From the NCBI RefSeq assembly GCF_000695685.1, contig NZ_JFFR01000018.1, positions 62,001 to 126,000 on the forward strand: a stretch of DNA of 64,000 nt, read 5' to 3'. A program made the translations under genes and the position numbers. The stretch comes from Vibrio fortis. Lineage in GTDB: Bacteria > Pseudomonadota > Gammaproteobacteria > Enterobacterales > Vibrionaceae. Shown piece after piece: positions 18,543-28,042 of the stretch. Below the pieces are notes generated by a model, which saw only the letters and a program-made list of their open reading frames with translations, had not been told where the DNA came from and searched no databases. The stretch's first letter is position 1; every line of letters starts with the position of its first letter.

Positions 18543-18802
18543 AGATGCGAGTAAGCGGGATGCGAGATACGAAGAGCCTCTTCCAAATCTAACCATCGTC
18601 ATTACAGAACCGAGGGGCGAGGTGTCTGGAATCTTTCTTCCACGGTATTTAAGAGAATTCCTATCATGCTCGTGCCTCGCTGTAGGGAATGACGTTAGTC
18701 TGTTTAGATTCGAGTAAACGGGATGCGAGATACGAAGAGCGCATACTATTTCAATTCATGGGTTCGTCATTCCAGAATCGAGGAACGAGATGTCTGGAAT
18801 CT
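18543..18802. repeat. Composite direct repeats (two dispersed repeat families)
   Basis: The 331-base gap between typA and the next gene is filled by two interleaved repeats. Family A (about 35 bases, core GGGATGCGAGATACGAAGAG) occurs at 18543-18577 and 18706-18740. Family B (38 bases, CGTCATT ... TGTCTGGAATCT) occurs at 18597-18634 and 18765-18802 with five differences. An inverted end (GGGAATGACG) at 18684-18693 closes the first B copy into an element of about 97 bases. The last B copy runs into the stop codon of the gene at 18801. Related copies lie at 50.2 kb and 52.5 kb. Confidence 0.85.
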
Positions 18803-19331
18803 AGTTACTGATTCCTAGATGACTTTCAACGAAATGAACACGCTCTTCTACCGCCATAAACGGCACCTCAATAACTTCATATCCGAGTTGCTGATAGAGT
18901 GCGACTAGGCTGTCATGAATCCCTAGCGCACCCTCAAACGAGTAAGGGCGCACCTCATCCTGCACGTAAATACTTGCTTCAGGGCGACACAAGAACACTT
19001 TAGGGTGGTAACCCTGACTCGCCTTTAGGTACTGCTCATCAATCCCTAGCTCTGCTTGAGACAAATAGCCACAGATGTCAGGAATAGCGCGGTCGAGAAA
19101 AGCGATTGAGTGCTGGCTAGCCTGCGCCTTCTGTTGACTCATTACTTCTAAACAGAGTGCAGCAAAGCCGGGAAGGTCGACCCAAGGCAATATGCCACCC
19201 TCAATTTGGCTCTGCTGTTCAATCAGCTGGCGAGACGCCTCGGCAAAGGTAGCATAGTGGCGTTGCGCGAGTGCGTTAACCAAGGTTGTTTTCCCCGCAC
19301 CAGGGCCGCCACTAATGATGATAGGTTGCAT
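18801..19331 (-). CDS. Small P-loop ATPase/kinase-like protein (AAA_28 type)
   Basis: 176 residues. The Walker A motif is at the very N-terminus (ISGGPGAGKTTLVNAL), a catalytic-type segment FLDRAIPDICGYL lies near residue 82, and the body KVFLCRPE ... DEVRPYSFE is typical of AAA_28 proteins, which resemble nucleotide or nicotinamide-riboside kinases. No substrate can be named. It starts 14 bases after the DUF2959 gene, so the two probably form an operon. Its stop codon lies inside a dispersed repeat copy, so the last residues may have been set by that insertion. Confidence 0.82.
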   Translation of the reverse strand: MQPIIISGGPGAGKTTLVNALAQRHYATFAEASRQLIEQQSQIEGGILPWVDLPGFAALCLEVMSQQKAQASQHSIAFLDRAIPDICGYLSQAELGIDEQYLKASQGYHPKVFLCRPEASIYVQDEVRPYSFEGALGIHDSLVALYQQLGYEVIEVPFMAVEERVHFVESHLGISN

Positions 19332-19344
19332 TAAGTTGTTCTAT

Positions 19345-19986
19345 TTACTTCTGGTTTAGCTGAGCAAGAAACTTATCTGACTCGGCAATCGCTTCATTCA
19401 TCTGTTTGATTGCAAAGGCGATATCTTTCTCTAGGCTCATGAACTCACCTTGCAACGAACCGACCGCACTCGCATTTAGGTTATGCTTAAGATAGAGCGT
19501 GTTGTCGCGCAGTGTGTTGAGTACTGGATCCATTTTCTTCTCTGCACGCTTCATTGCTGAAAGCATGGTTTGATAAGAGGACTTGGTTTCTCGCAGCTTT
19601 TGCTCACTTGAGCGGCGCAGCGAAGCGCTGGTGTAGAGGTCGAGTTCATCTTGCCACTCGGCGAATAGGGCATCCGAGACATCTTCGATTGCAGAGATGC
19701 GGTCACTGACATTCTGTGCTGCCTTTTCGCTGTCTTGGTACTTGTCGTTGATCTTGTTGTACATATCTTCAAGGTCACCGCCGTTGAAATTGGTCAGACT
19801 GCTCAGTGCTTCTAGGGCACTGGTGAACTCTTCTTGAGCATCTTGCTGCGACTCTTTGGCGTCTTCGACACGGTCGACCATAATGTCACGCTTGTGGTAG
19901 CCCACTTGCTCCATAGCGGAGTAATACGCCGACTGACATCCCGTTAGGGTAAAAATAGATAGCACTAAGGCGAGAAAATAAGGCAT
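19345..19986 (-). CDS. DUF2959 family lipoprotein
   Basis: 213 residues with a lipoprotein signal peptide (LTGC lipobox, Cys17) followed by an almost wholly helical, Gln/Glu/Lys-rich body consistent with long coiled coils (AKESQQDAQEEF ... SLEKDIAFAIKQMNEAIAES). This is the pattern of DUF2959, whose function is unknown. The residue after the Cys is Gln rather than Asp, which favours the outer membrane by the Lol +2 rule. It is the first gene of a two-gene operon, divergent from yihY. Confidence 0.88.
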   Translation of the reverse strand: MPYFLALVLSIFTLTGCQSAYYSAMEQVGYHKRDIMVDRVEDAKESQQDAQEEFTSALEALSSLTNFNGGDLEDMYNKINDKYQDSEKAAQNVSDRISAIEDVSDALFAEWQDELDLYTSASLRRSSEQKLRETKSSYQTMLSAMKRAEKKMDPVLNTLRDNTLYLKHNLNASAVGSLQGEFMSLEKDIAFAIKQMNEAIAESDKFLAQLNQK

Positions 19987-20026
19987 CCTTGGTTCCTATA
20001 TACAATTAATCAACATTATTAGGACT

Positions 20027-20968
20027 ATGAACGAGTTACATGGGAGTTACAAGTTGAAGATCCAAAAGACAACCGAACTCGGACTCGCGTTCTCGCACTA
20101 CCTGATGGCGCGAATGAAACACGATAGAGTGAATGTGAATGCGGGCTATTTAGCCTACATCACCTTGCTATCGATAGTGCCTATGTTGGCGGTATTGCTG
20201 TCGATACTCTCTTCCTTCTCTGTGTTTGCTGATGTTGGAGTGGTGATTCAGAAATTCATCATCAATAACTTTGTGCCTGCCTCTGGAGATGCGGTTCATA
20301 ACGCTTTGCAGGAGTTCGTAGCTAATACCGGCAAGATGACGGCAGTAGGTAGTGGATTTCTGTTTATTGCAGCGATGATGCTGATCTCGAACATCGACAA
20401 AAACCTTAACTATATTTGGCGAGTGAAAGCCAAGCGTCGCCCAGTGCATTCGTTCTCTATGTATTGGATGGTGTTAACTCTGGGGCCAATCTTAGTGGGT
20501 GCAAGTATTGCTGCGACATCTTACGTGACTTCGCTTACCTTGCTACAAAACGAGACTGTCTCTGGGTTGTATAACTTTGTGATTCGCAAGCTGCCATTAA
20601 TTCTCTCTTTCTTCACTTTCTTTGGCTTGTACTTGCTGGTTCCAAACAAGAAGATTAACTTTTCACACGCAGCTGCAGGGTCAATGGTGGCTGCACTTCT
20701 GTTTGAACTGAGTAAAAAAGGCTTTGCGGCTTACATCACCCAGTTTCCTTCTTACCAGTTGATCTATGGTGCACTGGCTGCGATTCCGATCCTATTCGTA
20801 TGGGTTTACTTGTGCTGGTTGATCGTTCTGGTGGGTGCCGAGGTCACGGCGGCACTTGGCGAGCGTGAACAGTGGAGTGAGGCGCAAGAAATGGTACACT
20901 CTACCGATAATCAAAAAGTTCCAGAAAAAGGAAATCACAGTGATAGCACTGATTCAAAGAGTAAGTGA
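20027..20968 (+). CDS. yihY: YihY/BrkB family inner-membrane protein
   Basis: 313 residues with about six membrane helices and the family signature [20 protein letters not shown] near the N-terminus. [20 protein letters not shown] near the C-terminus is also typical of the YihY/BrkB (former RNase BN) family. The exact function is unresolved. The C-terminal tail is hydrophilic. The start is uncertain: the ATG at 20027 has AGGA only 2 bases away, while a TTG at 20054 has GGGAG at a better distance and would remove nine residues. The 3' end overlaps dtd by 29 bases. Confidence 0.9.
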   Translation: MNELHGSYKLKIQKTTELGLAFSHYLMARMKHDRVNVNAGYLAYITLLSIVPMLAVLLSILSSFSVFADVGVVIQKFIINNFVPASGDAVHNALQEFVANTGKMTAVGSGFLFIAAMMLISNIDKNLNYIWRVKAKRRPVHSFSMYWMVLTLGPILVGASIAATSYVTSLTLLQNETVSGLYNFVIRKLPLILSFFTFFGLYLLVPNKKINFSHAAAGSMVAALLFELSKKGFAAYITQFPSYQLIYGALAAIPILFVWVYLCWLIVLVGAEVTAALGEREQWSEAQEMVHSTDNQKVPEKGNHSDSTDSKSK

Positions 20969-21374
20969 AGCTGCCGTTCGCGTAGATGGAGAGGTAGTTG
21001 GCGAAATCGATAAAGGCTTATTGGTGTTGCTAGGTGTAGAGAGAGACGACGACGAAGCTAAAGCGAAACGTTTGATGGAAAGGGTGACGACTTATCGCGT
21101 CTTCGGAGATGAAGAGGATAAAATGAACCTTAACGTGAAACAGGTTGATGGCAAAGTCTTGGTTGTTTCGCAGTTTACGTTGCCAGCAGATACCAAGAAA
21201 GGCACTCGTGCTGGATTCTCTCGTGCTGCACACCCTGCCGATGCTGAGCGTCTTTATGAATACTTCGCGGATCAATGCGCTGCTGTACTGCCAACGGAAC
21301 GTGGCCGATTTGCAGCAGATATGAAGGTTTCTCTGGTCAATGATGGCCCTGTGACATTCTGGCTACAGGTTTAA
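20940..21374 (+). CDS. dtd: D-aminoacyl-tRNA deacylase
   Basis: Removes D-amino acids mischarged to tRNA. I chose the GTG at 20940, preceded by AGGA at 7 bases, giving 144 residues, which is the family norm. The sequence begins [20 protein letters not shown]. The two signature motifs, [10 protein letters not shown] (active-site SQFTL) and the C-terminal NDGPVTFWL (Gly-Pro cross-subunit motif), are both intact. The start lies inside yihY, so the two are translationally coupled; yiiD follows 16 bases later. Confidence 0.97.
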   Translation: MIALIQRVSEAAVRVDGEVVGEIDKGLLVLLGVERDDDEAKAKRLMERVTTYRVFGDEEDKMNLNVKQVDGKVLVVSQFTLPADTKKGTRAGFSRAAHPADAERLYEYFADQCAAVLPTERGRFAADMKVSLVNDGPVTFWLQV

Positions 21375-21390
21375 GCTTAAAGGAATAAGC

Positions 21391-22326
21391 ATGTTTAAAC
21401 TCATTACTCCGACCACGGAGAATCAACTCAATAAGTATTATCACTTTCGCTGGCAGATGCTGCGCGAGCCTTGGCGCATGCCGGTTGGTTCGGAACGTGA
21501 TGAATATGATGGTATGAGTCATCACCGAATGATTGTCGATGGTCGTGGTCGACCGATGGCAATTGGTCGTCTCTACATCACCCCAGATCTCGAAGGTCAG
21601 ATCCGCTATATGGCGGTGAAAAACTCACGCCGCAGCAAGGGTATGGGTTCTCTTATCTTGGTTGCACTGGAATCTCTAGCTCGCCAAGAGGGCGCGAAAC
21701 GCTTAGTGTGTAATGCGCGTGAAGATGCGATTTCATTCTACGAGAAGAATAGCTTTGAGCGTCGTGGTGAGATTAACGATCAACGTGGTCCAGTGCGTCA
21801 CCAGCAGATGGTAAAACATCTCGACCCAATGGCAGACGTACTGCGAAAACCTGAATGGTGTAATGAGCTACAACAGCGCTGGGAACACCAGATTCCTATC
21901 AGTGACAAGATGGGCATCAAGATAAACCAATACACAGGTTACCAGTTTGAGTGTAGCGCTCAGCTTAACCCTAACCTCAATCCTCATAACACCATGTTTG
22001 CGGGCTCAGCGTTTACTCTGGCGACACTGACGGGGTGGGGTATGACGTGGCTGTTGATGAAAGAGCGTGGCCTGACAGGTGATATCGTGTTGGCTGACAG
22101 CAACATTCGCTATCGCCACCCAGTTGAGCAGAACCCAGTGGCTTCAACCTCTCTAGATGGAATTAGTGGCGATTTAGACCGACTCGCATCCGGGCGCAAG
22201 GCGCGAATCATCATCCATGTCACGATTCACAGTGGTGATGTGGCGGCGGTTGAGTTCACGGGAACTTACATGCTGATCCCAGACTATAAAAAGGTTCTTA
22301 GTTCCACGCAAAACGTCTCGGAATAA
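21391..22326 (+). CDS. yiiD: YiiD: GNAT acetyltransferase fused to hotdog thioesterase-like domain
   Basis: 311 residues. The N-terminal GNAT domain (about 1-145) has the acetyl-CoA loop in VKNSRRSKGMGSLIL. The C-terminal YiiD-type hotdog domain (about 165-305) contains NPHNTMFAGSAFTLATLTGWGM, the acidic/active helix region typical of that fold, shown here in two pieces in the family. E. coli YiiD has been linked to malonyl-ACP decarboxylation to prime fatty-acid synthesis (my recollection; treat as a pointer). Gene order yihY-dtd-yiiD matches E. coli. A terminator follows at 22348. Confidence 0.92.
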   Translation: MFKLITPTTENQLNKYYHFRWQMLREPWRMPVGSERDEYDGMSHHRMIVDGRGRPMAIGRLYITPDLEGQIRYMAVKNSRRSKGMGSLILVALESLARQEGAKRLVCNAREDAISFYEKNSFERRGEINDQRGPVRHQQMVKHLDPMADVLRKPEWCNELQQRWEHQIPISDKMGIKINQYTGYQFECSAQLNPNLNPHNTMFAGSAFTLATLTGWGMTWLLMKERGLTGDIVLADSNIRYRHPVEQNPVASTSLDGISGDLDRLASGRKARIIIHVTIHSGDVAAVEFTGTYMLIPDYKKVLSSTQNVSE

Positions 22327-22347
22327 TACATTTTAATCTCTTAAACA

Positions 22348-22376
22348 ACGCCACTTCTCTGAGTGGCGTTTTTATT
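22348..22376 (+). terminator. Intrinsic terminator of the yihY-dtd-yiiD operon
   Basis: A 9-bp stem (AACGCCACT paired with AGTGGCGTT) is followed by TTTTATT. The stop codon of the convergent AsmA-like gene is inside its T-run. Confidence 0.85.
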
Positions 22377-24348
22377 GGCAGCTCTCTTTGTGCACGAGCT
22401 GCGCTTGGGTGATTAAACCAGAAACTTCGTAGCATTCACTCGACAGAGTAATCGTTAAACTGTGCGTCTGTGGTGTCACGAGATCGAGCTCTCCAGTGAC
22501 TTCACCAGTCAGTGTTACAGGCTGTGGTTGATCGTCTTGTCGTGTTGCACCAATAATGTGCAACGACGGTAATGATAGGTGGCCGCGGTTTAAGTCGGCT
22601 TTGATATCTGAGATCTCGAAGTTTACGATCTTGGATGGCACGGCTTCATTTTCTAGGGGCTCATTAGCTTTGGCGTCGTTAGAAGCAAAGTTAATCACAC
22701 CATTGCGAATACTGCCTTCTAGGCTCGCTGTGGCGGAATGTCTGAGCATAAGGTCATCGCCTGCTAAACCAGATACTTGCAGCTCAAACTCACCGATACC
22801 AGAGGCATCAAAAGGTAACGCTAAGTAAGGAATGAAGGGCGACAATGGAACACCATCGGCACTGATGGTCGCTTGCCATGGCTGGCTGACTTGATTGAAA
22901 TCGACGGTAGCTTGAGCCTCAATGTAACCTTGTTTCAGTGGAGCAAACAGTCGCTTAAGCTGCCATTGGCCTTGGTGGCTGCTCATTTCAACCACGGGCT
23001 GGGCAGACAAAATGCTCTGATAGCTTGCATCATTAGCACTGGCGCTTAACTCACCTTCCCACAGCCCCCATTTCCCTTGTTCTATCAAGGTCAGCCCTTG
23101 ACCCTCTATGTGTAATCCAGAGACCTGCCAATATGGCTGGTTAGCCAACTGAATTCGTTGGCTTCTCTCGACATTGAGCCGCGAGACCGAGAGGGATTCG
23201 ATTCCTTGCAGCCAAGGTTGCAATATTCTAAGTGGTTCTTGCTCTTCCGCTGATTCTGTCACCCATTTTACACCGCGGACATCCAGCTCTTGGAGCTTGA
23301 TTGAGCGAGGTCCTATTTGACCATTGAGTTGGACACTGCCTTGCTGCCATTGGCTGTAAAAGTCATTAATCTCGATCTGATCGTCTTGTAGAGTCAGTTT
23401 TAGGTTGGGCTCAATCCACTGCTCGTCTTGCAGAGAGAGACTCTCAGCTTGCAGTGAGAAGTAACCCTGTTGTTGCTGCCATACCCTGAAAGGCAATTGG
23501 ATGTTTTCAAATGATGCACTGAAGGCGGCGAGGTGACCGTCTTGCCAAGCGATGTCACTTTTCAGGATATCTAGGCTATTGATATGGCTGATGTTGAAGT
23601 TTGGAATCTGCCATTCTGATTTTAGCAACTGTTGAGTTTGCTTCTGATTAAGGTGTAGACCATCGATGGTGACGTTAATCAGAGACCATCCGCTTGGGTA
23701 CTGCTCTGCTTGCCCTGAGATCTTAGCGCCGCGCCAGTCGAACGATACGCCATAGAGAGTGCTGTCATGTGTTTTTAGATCGAGATCGATGAGGAAGTTG
23801 TCTAAGGCCTCGTTTTGCCAAAAGATCTGTCCTGCCTTGAGCTGAATTTTTCCGTTGGGTAATAACTGCTGTGAGTTCGCCCAATCTGGGTTCGCGATTT
23901 GAATATCAAGATCGCGAGCACTAAATTCTGGTGTTGAAAAATCGAGATTGTTGATTGCGAGTTGATGAAGCTTAATTTGTGGCTGAGTGAGCTGCGTCTT
24001 TAGTAAGTCCAACTCTTCGGATTGCCACTGAACGCCACTGATAAGCAGTGAGTCGAGCTCTAGCTGCGCCGTGAAAAAACTATTGGGATTGAGCCAAAGT
24101 TGAAGTTTATCGATATAGAGTGGTTCGGACTCATCATCGATTGAGTCGGCAGTAATGCCTTGCAGCGTCAGTTGGTAAGGCGCCTGATAATCGACGTCTT
24201 CGACTGTGATCGGGTGAGATATCGAGTGCTTGAGTAGGAAATTAGCGATATCAGTGCGGTACTGGATCTGCAAGCCAAGCAGCAGTGTTGCGACACCTGC
24301 GACGAGGACAGACAATACAATCCCAACCACCATGACGACTCTTTTCAT
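22372..24348 (-). CDS. AsmA-like inner-membrane-anchored protein
   Basis: 658 residues from the ATG at 24348. One N-terminal membrane helix (VVMVVGIVLSVLVAGVATLLL) is followed by a long periplasmic, beta-strand-rich, low-complexity body, the pattern of AsmA/TamB-type bridge-like proteins thought to move lipids or assist outer-membrane assembly. The assignment rests on architecture (repeated short strands such as LTLQGITADSIDDES and LQLWLNPNSFF), not on a diagnostic motif. The frame is open up to 24429, but that would start inside the pckA terminator, so a downstream start (24348, or 24366) is right. It is the last gene after pckA on this strand. Confidence 0.78.
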   Translation of the reverse strand: MKRVVMVVGIVLSVLVAGVATLLLGLQIQYRTDIANFLLKHSISHPITVEDVDYQAPYQLTLQGITADSIDDESEPLYIDKLQLWLNPNSFFTAQLELDSLLISGVQWQSEELDLLKTQLTQPQIKLHQLAINNLDFSTPEFSARDLDIQIANPDWANSQQLLPNGKIQLKAGQIFWQNEALDNFLIDLDLKTHDSTLYGVSFDWRGAKISGQAEQYPSGWSLINVTIDGLHLNQKQTQQLLKSEWQIPNFNISHINSLDILKSDIAWQDGHLAAFSASFENIQLPFRVWQQQQGYFSLQAESLSLQDEQWIEPNLKLTLQDDQIEINDFYSQWQQGSVQLNGQIGPRSIKLQELDVRGVKWVTESAEEQEPLRILQPWLQGIESLSVSRLNVERSQRIQLANQPYWQVSGLHIEGQGLTLIEQGKWGLWEGELSASANDASYQSILSAQPVVEMSSHQGQWQLKRLFAPLKQGYIEAQATVDFNQVSQPWQATISADGVPLSPFIPYLALPFDASGIGEFELQVSGLAGDDLMLRHSATASLEGSIRNGVINFASNDAKANEPLENEAVPSKIVNFEISDIKADLNRGHLSLPSLHIIGATRQDDQPQPVTLTGEVTGELDLVTPQTHSLTITLSSECYEVSGLITQAQLVHKESCQ

Positions 24349-24413
24349 TCCTAGCGCACCTTCCATTTCTTCGTTGCTCAAAATAGAGTGGAACAAAATA
24401 CGCGCTGCGGCAA

Positions 24414-24441
24414 CAAAAAAGCCCCTCAAAAGAGGGGCTTG
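24414..24441 (-). terminator. Intrinsic terminator of pckA
   Basis: On the minus strand AAGCCCCTC pairs with GAGGGGCTT across a four-base loop, followed by a T-run. It places the AsmA-like gene in a separate transcript. Confidence 0.85.
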
Positions 24442-24507
24442 CTACAAAAATATCGTTTTTAAGAGGGTATTAGCCTTATGGCTTTGCCCTCAGAGCAGAG
24501 TGAACAA

Positions 24508-26133
24508 TTAATCCAGTTGTGGGCCTGCAGAAACAAGCGCTTTACCTTCATCGTTGTCGGTGTACTTATCGAAGTTGTTGATGAAGCGTTCCGCAAGGTC
24601 TTTCGCTTTGCTTTCCCATTGTAGTGGATCCGTGTATGTATCACGTGGATCTAGGATTGTTGGGTCAACATCGTGCAGTGCTAGTGGTACCTCTAGGTTG
24701 AACATAGGGATAACCTTAGTTTCTGCATCGTCGATTGAGCCATCTAGGATCGCGTCGATGATACCGCGAGTATCTTGGATAGAGATACGCTTACCGCTGC
24801 CGTTCCAGCCCGTGTTTACTAGGTACGCTTCTGCGCCAGCTGCTTCCATACGCTTCACTAGTACTTCTGCGTATTGAGTTGGGTGTAGAGTTAGGAACGC
24901 TGCGCCAAACGCTGCAGAGAACGTTGGAGTTGGCTCAGTGATACCACGCTCAGTACCTGCTAGCTTCGCTGTGAAACCAGATAGGAAGTGGTATTTCGTT
25001 TGCTCTGGAGTCAGCTTAGAAACTGGTGGTAGAACGCCAAATGCATCCGCAGTCAGGAAAATAACCTTCTTCGCGTGGCCCGCTTTTGAAACTGGCTTAA
25101 CGATGTTATCGATGTGGTGGATCGGGTAAGAGACGCGAGTATTTTCTGTTTTAGAGCCATCATCAAAGTCGATAGAGCCATCGCCACGTACCGTTACGTT
25201 CTCTAGCAGTGCATCACGACGGATTGCGTTGTAGATCTCTGGTTCTGCTTCTTTCGATAGGCGAATGGTCTTCGCGTAACAGCCACCTTCGAAGTTGAAG
25301 ATACCGTCGTCATCCCAACCGTGCTCATCGTCACCGATAAGTTGACGTTTAGGGTCTGTAGATAGCGTTGTTTTACCTGTACCTGATAGGCCGAAGAATA
25401 CCGCTACGTCGCCTTTCTCGCCGACGTTCGCGCTACAGTGCATAGAAGCGATGCCTTGCAGTGGAAGTAGGTAGTTCATCATTGCGAACATGCCTTTCTT
25501 CATCTCACCGCCGTACCAAGTACCACCGATGATTTGTACACGCTCAGTCAGGTTGAACGCCACAAAGTTTTCAGAGTTTAGGCCGTGTTCTTGCCATTTC
25601 GGGTTAGTTGTTTTCGCGCCGTTCATTACAACGAAGTCTGGTTCAAATGTTGCCAGCTCTTCTTCAGTAGGGCGGATAAACATGTTCTTAACGAAGTGCG
25701 CTTGCCACGCTACTTCAGTGATAATACGTACGCTCAAGCGCGTATCAGGGTTAGCACCACAGTAACCGTCAATTACAAATAGGCGTTTGCCAGATAGCTG
25801 TGTAGTCACGAGTTCTTTAAGGTCGTTCCACACTTCAGTTGTAATCGGTTTGTTATCATTCTTACCTTGATCCGACCACCACATAGTGTCGCGAGTCGTA
25901 TCGTCTTTAACAATGTACTTATCTTTTGGTGAGCGGCCAGTAAAGATACCAGTGTCAACAGCAACAGAACCCAGCTCGGTAACTACGCCTTTTTCGTAGC
26001 CTTCTAAGCCTGGAAGAGTTTCTTCCACGAACAGCTGTTCATAACTTGGGTTACGTAGTACTTCAGTTACGCCAGTAAGTCCGTGTTTAGTAAGATCAAT
26101 TTGTGCAGCCTTTGTATGTTCCATAACGGTCAT
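24508..26133 (-). CDS. pckA: Phosphoenolpyruvate carboxykinase (ATP)
   Basis: 541 residues. It converts oxaloacetate and ATP to phosphoenolpyruvate, the entry step of gluconeogenesis. Motifs: the PEPCK P-loop [13 protein letters not shown], the metal/oxaloacetate site [20 protein letters not shown], the substrate loop [11 protein letters not shown] and [10 protein letters not shown] near the C-terminus. The ATG at 26133 follows GGAG at 5 bases. The order hslR-hslO-pckA on one strand matches E. coli, but terminators on both sides make pckA its own unit. Confidence 0.98.
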   Translation of the reverse strand: MTVMEHTKAAQIDLTKHGLTGVTEVLRNPSYEQLFVEETLPGLEGYEKGVVTELGSVAVDTGIFTGRSPKDKYIVKDDTTRDTMWWSDQGKNDNKPITTEVWNDLKELVTTQLSGKRLFVIDGYCGANPDTRLSVRIITEVAWQAHFVKNMFIRPTEEELATFEPDFVVMNGAKTTNPKWQEHGLNSENFVAFNLTERVQIIGGTWYGGEMKKGMFAMMNYLLPLQGIASMHCSANVGEKGDVAVFFGLSGTGKTTLSTDPKRQLIGDDEHGWDDDGIFNFEGGCYAKTIRLSKEAEPEIYNAIRRDALLENVTVRGDGSIDFDDGSKTENTRVSYPIHHIDNIVKPVSKAGHAKKVIFLTADAFGVLPPVSKLTPEQTKYHFLSGFTAKLAGTERGITEPTPTFSAAFGAAFLTLHPTQYAEVLVKRMEAAGAEAYLVNTGWNGSGKRISIQDTRGIIDAILDGSIDDAETKVIPMFNLEVPLALHDVDPTILDPRDTYTDPLQWESKAKDLAERFINNFDKYTDNDEGKALVSAGPQLD

Positions 26134-26469
26134 AGGTGCTCCTTGTAGGATATTTTGTAGGGATTTTGTATTAATTTTTGTTGTTATCTGCTCACCATGC
26201 TAGCAACGAGACATGGGGGAAACAGGGATATAGCTCAAAAATTATCCATATTTTCCATGGGGTTTTAAGTGTCTCGTCACATATTGGCCCAACTAGTCTA
26301 TCCTGTACGCAAACCTTTGCGCTAGGGGCTTGAACATTATTAATTGATTAAAATTAAGCAGTGATTTTATTACGAGATGTTACGAGATTTGCGCTAATTT
26401 GATCACAAAAAAGGCCAGCTTTGCGCTGACCTTTTTGGTTTAAATTACGTGTTTTTAGAACGGCGTAAA
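26134..26469 (-). other. pckA upstream region (336 bases without a gene)
   Basis: Contains the hslO terminator at its far end (26405-26437) and otherwise AT-rich sequence that must hold the pckA promoter. I found no site with the full CRP or Cra consensus; a TGATCACA near 26400 has only one good half. Confidence 0.5.
26405..26437 (-). terminator. Intrinsic terminator of hslRO
   Basis: On the minus strand AAGGTCAGC pairs with GCTGGCCTT, then a T-run of six. Confidence 0.82.
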
Positions 26470-27348
26470 TTAATGAACCGTATTGTTGCCTTTATCTGCC
26501 GCTTCTGCGAACAGAGCATCAACATCGTTCTTGTCGAAAGCGTAGCTTGTGCCACAGTAATCACAGTGAAGAGCAACGCTACCTTCAGTGCTGATGATGC
26601 TGTAAATCTCTTCTTGAGCCACAGTAATGATAGCTGCGCCACTGCGTTCACGTGAACAACCACAGAAGAACTCAACCGGTTGAGGCGTAAACAGCTGTAC
26701 TTTCTCTTGGTTGTACAGGCGGTATAGAAGTTCGTTCGCTTCTAGAGAGAACAGTTCTTCATTTTTTACCGTTGCGGTTAGCTGCTCTAGATGTTCAAAG
26801 TCATCTGGCGTACCTGTACCGTCTGGCATTACTTGTAGAAGCATACCTGCTGCATGTGGTTTGCCTTCGTGCTCACCAGTACGTAGCCATAGGCGTGTTT
26901 TAAGCTGCTCAGAGTTTGCGAAGTAGCCTTCAAGAACGTCTGCTAGTGTGTCGCCTTCTAGTGCTACGATACCTTGGTAACGTTCGCCTTTCTTAGGATC
27001 GATAGTGATCACTAGGTAGCCTTTACCCATTAGGTCATGCAGGCCAGCGTCATCAGCGATATCGCCTTCGAAGCGCGCTACACCACGGATCTTCTGGTCG
27101 TGATCACCATTGATTACTGCTAGAGATACTGGGCCATCACCTTGTAGTTGCATAGTGATAGAGCCTTCAAACTTTAGAGTCGCAGTAAGAAGAGTCGTTG
27201 AAACTAATAGCTCACCAAGAAGCTTTTGAATAGCCGCTGGGTATTCCTTGCTAGAAATAATTTGTTGGTACGCTTCGTCCAGTTGTACCAATTCACCACG
27301 TACCGATAGGTCTTCAAATAGGTAGCGATTTAAAACATTGTTTGCCAT
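26470..27348 (-). CDS. hslO: Redox-activated chaperone Hsp33
   Basis: 292 residues. The C-terminal zinc/redox switch has four Cys in the CXC ... CXXC arrangement ([11 protein letters not shown] and [10 protein letters not shown]). Under oxidative stress these Cys form disulfides, zinc is released and the chaperone holds unfolding proteins. The N-terminal HSP33 core is complete ([19 protein letters not shown]). It starts 18 bases after hslR ends, so hslR-hslO is an operon of heat-shock genes. Confidence 0.97.
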   Translation of the reverse strand: MANNVLNRYLFEDLSVRGELVQLDEAYQQIISSKEYPAAIQKLLGELLVSTTLLTATLKFEGSITMQLQGDGPVSLAVINGDHDQKIRGVARFEGDIADDAGLHDLMGKGYLVITIDPKKGERYQGIVALEGDTLADVLEGYFANSEQLKTRLWLRTGEHEGKPHAAGMLLQVMPDGTGTPDDFEHLEQLTATVKNEELFSLEANELLYRLYNQEKVQLFTPQPVEFFCGCSRERSGAAIITVAQEEIYSIISTEGSVALHCDYCGTSYAFDKNDVDALFAEAADKGNNTVH

Positions 27349-27366
27349 TTGGCGGTTCCTTCTAGC

Positions 27367-27753
27367 TTATTGATGCTTGAACTTGATGATGTCACGACGT
27401 TGCTTTTTGTCAGGACGACGTTCAGGGCTTGGGTTATGTGCATGTAATTTACGCTGTTGGGCGTGTGCTTCACGCTTTGCCAAGCTTTCTTTCGTTTCGG
27501 TATAAAGGGTTTGAGCTTCTGGAGCTCCGCGGCGCTGATCGGAAATTTTATCGATCGTGACCGTCTTTTCTTCATTGCCTTGACGCAGTGAAATCACTGC
27601 CCCAAGTTCTACGATTTTGCTTGGTTTGCTGCGTTGACCATTATAGTGGACTTTACCACCATCGACCATATTGCGAGCAATAGAGCGAGTTTTGTAAAAG
27701 CGTGCTGCCCACAACCATTTATCTAGTCTGACAGCTTCATTAGCGGTTTTCAT
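27367..27753 (-). CDS. hslR: Heat-shock protein 15 (ribosome rescue RNA-binding protein)
   Basis: 128 residues. The N-terminal S4 RNA-binding domain (VRLDKWLWAARFYKTRS ... GGKVHYNGQRSKPS) is followed by a basic tail rich in Lys, Arg and Gln. Hsp15 binds free 50S subunits carrying a stalled nascent chain and helps recycle them. It is the first gene of the hslRO operon, divergent from the gsp operon across a 290-base gap. Confidence 0.95.
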   Translation of the reverse strand: MKTANEAVRLDKWLWAARFYKTRSIARNMVDGGKVHYNGQRSKPSKIVELGAVISLRQGNEEKTVTIDKISDQRRGAPEAQTLYTETKESLAKREAHAQQRKLHAHNPSPERRPDKKQRRDIIKFKHQ

Positions 27754-27993
27754 ATGGCGCTGTGCCCTTTAAGTGAAAAAATGAATGTGGTTTAACTGAG
27801 TAAAATCAGTTCGCAACTTGTCATAGATGATGCTTATCACATTTGGTAGAAGCTAAAGTGGTGGCAAATGTGTTTTTTTTCAAGGCATACTGCAAAATAG
27901 CTCACGTTATGATTTTTTATGCGTAGGCTATGATATAGTTTTGGATCCTATGTCAAATGAGTAGTTGGCGTAGCATTTATGTACAAAAAAGCT

Positions 27994-28018
27994 GAGAGCT
28001 TAATGAGTTAGCGCTCTC
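27994..28018 (+). repeat. Hairpin in the gsp leader
   Basis: GAGAGC and GCTCTC arms lie 13 bases apart, about 25 bases upstream of the gspC start. No T-run follows, so it is a leader structure rather than a terminator. Confidence 0.35.
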
Positions 28019-28042
28019 ATCTTCACAAAAGGGTTTAGGCAA

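Noticed and set aside
18526..18717. A 63-codon frame after typA
   Set aside because: It starts in the typA terminator and crosses the dispersed repeats.
26390..26410. CRP-like site upstream of pckA
   Set aside because: Only the TGATCACA side fits; the other half is not TGTGA at the required distance.
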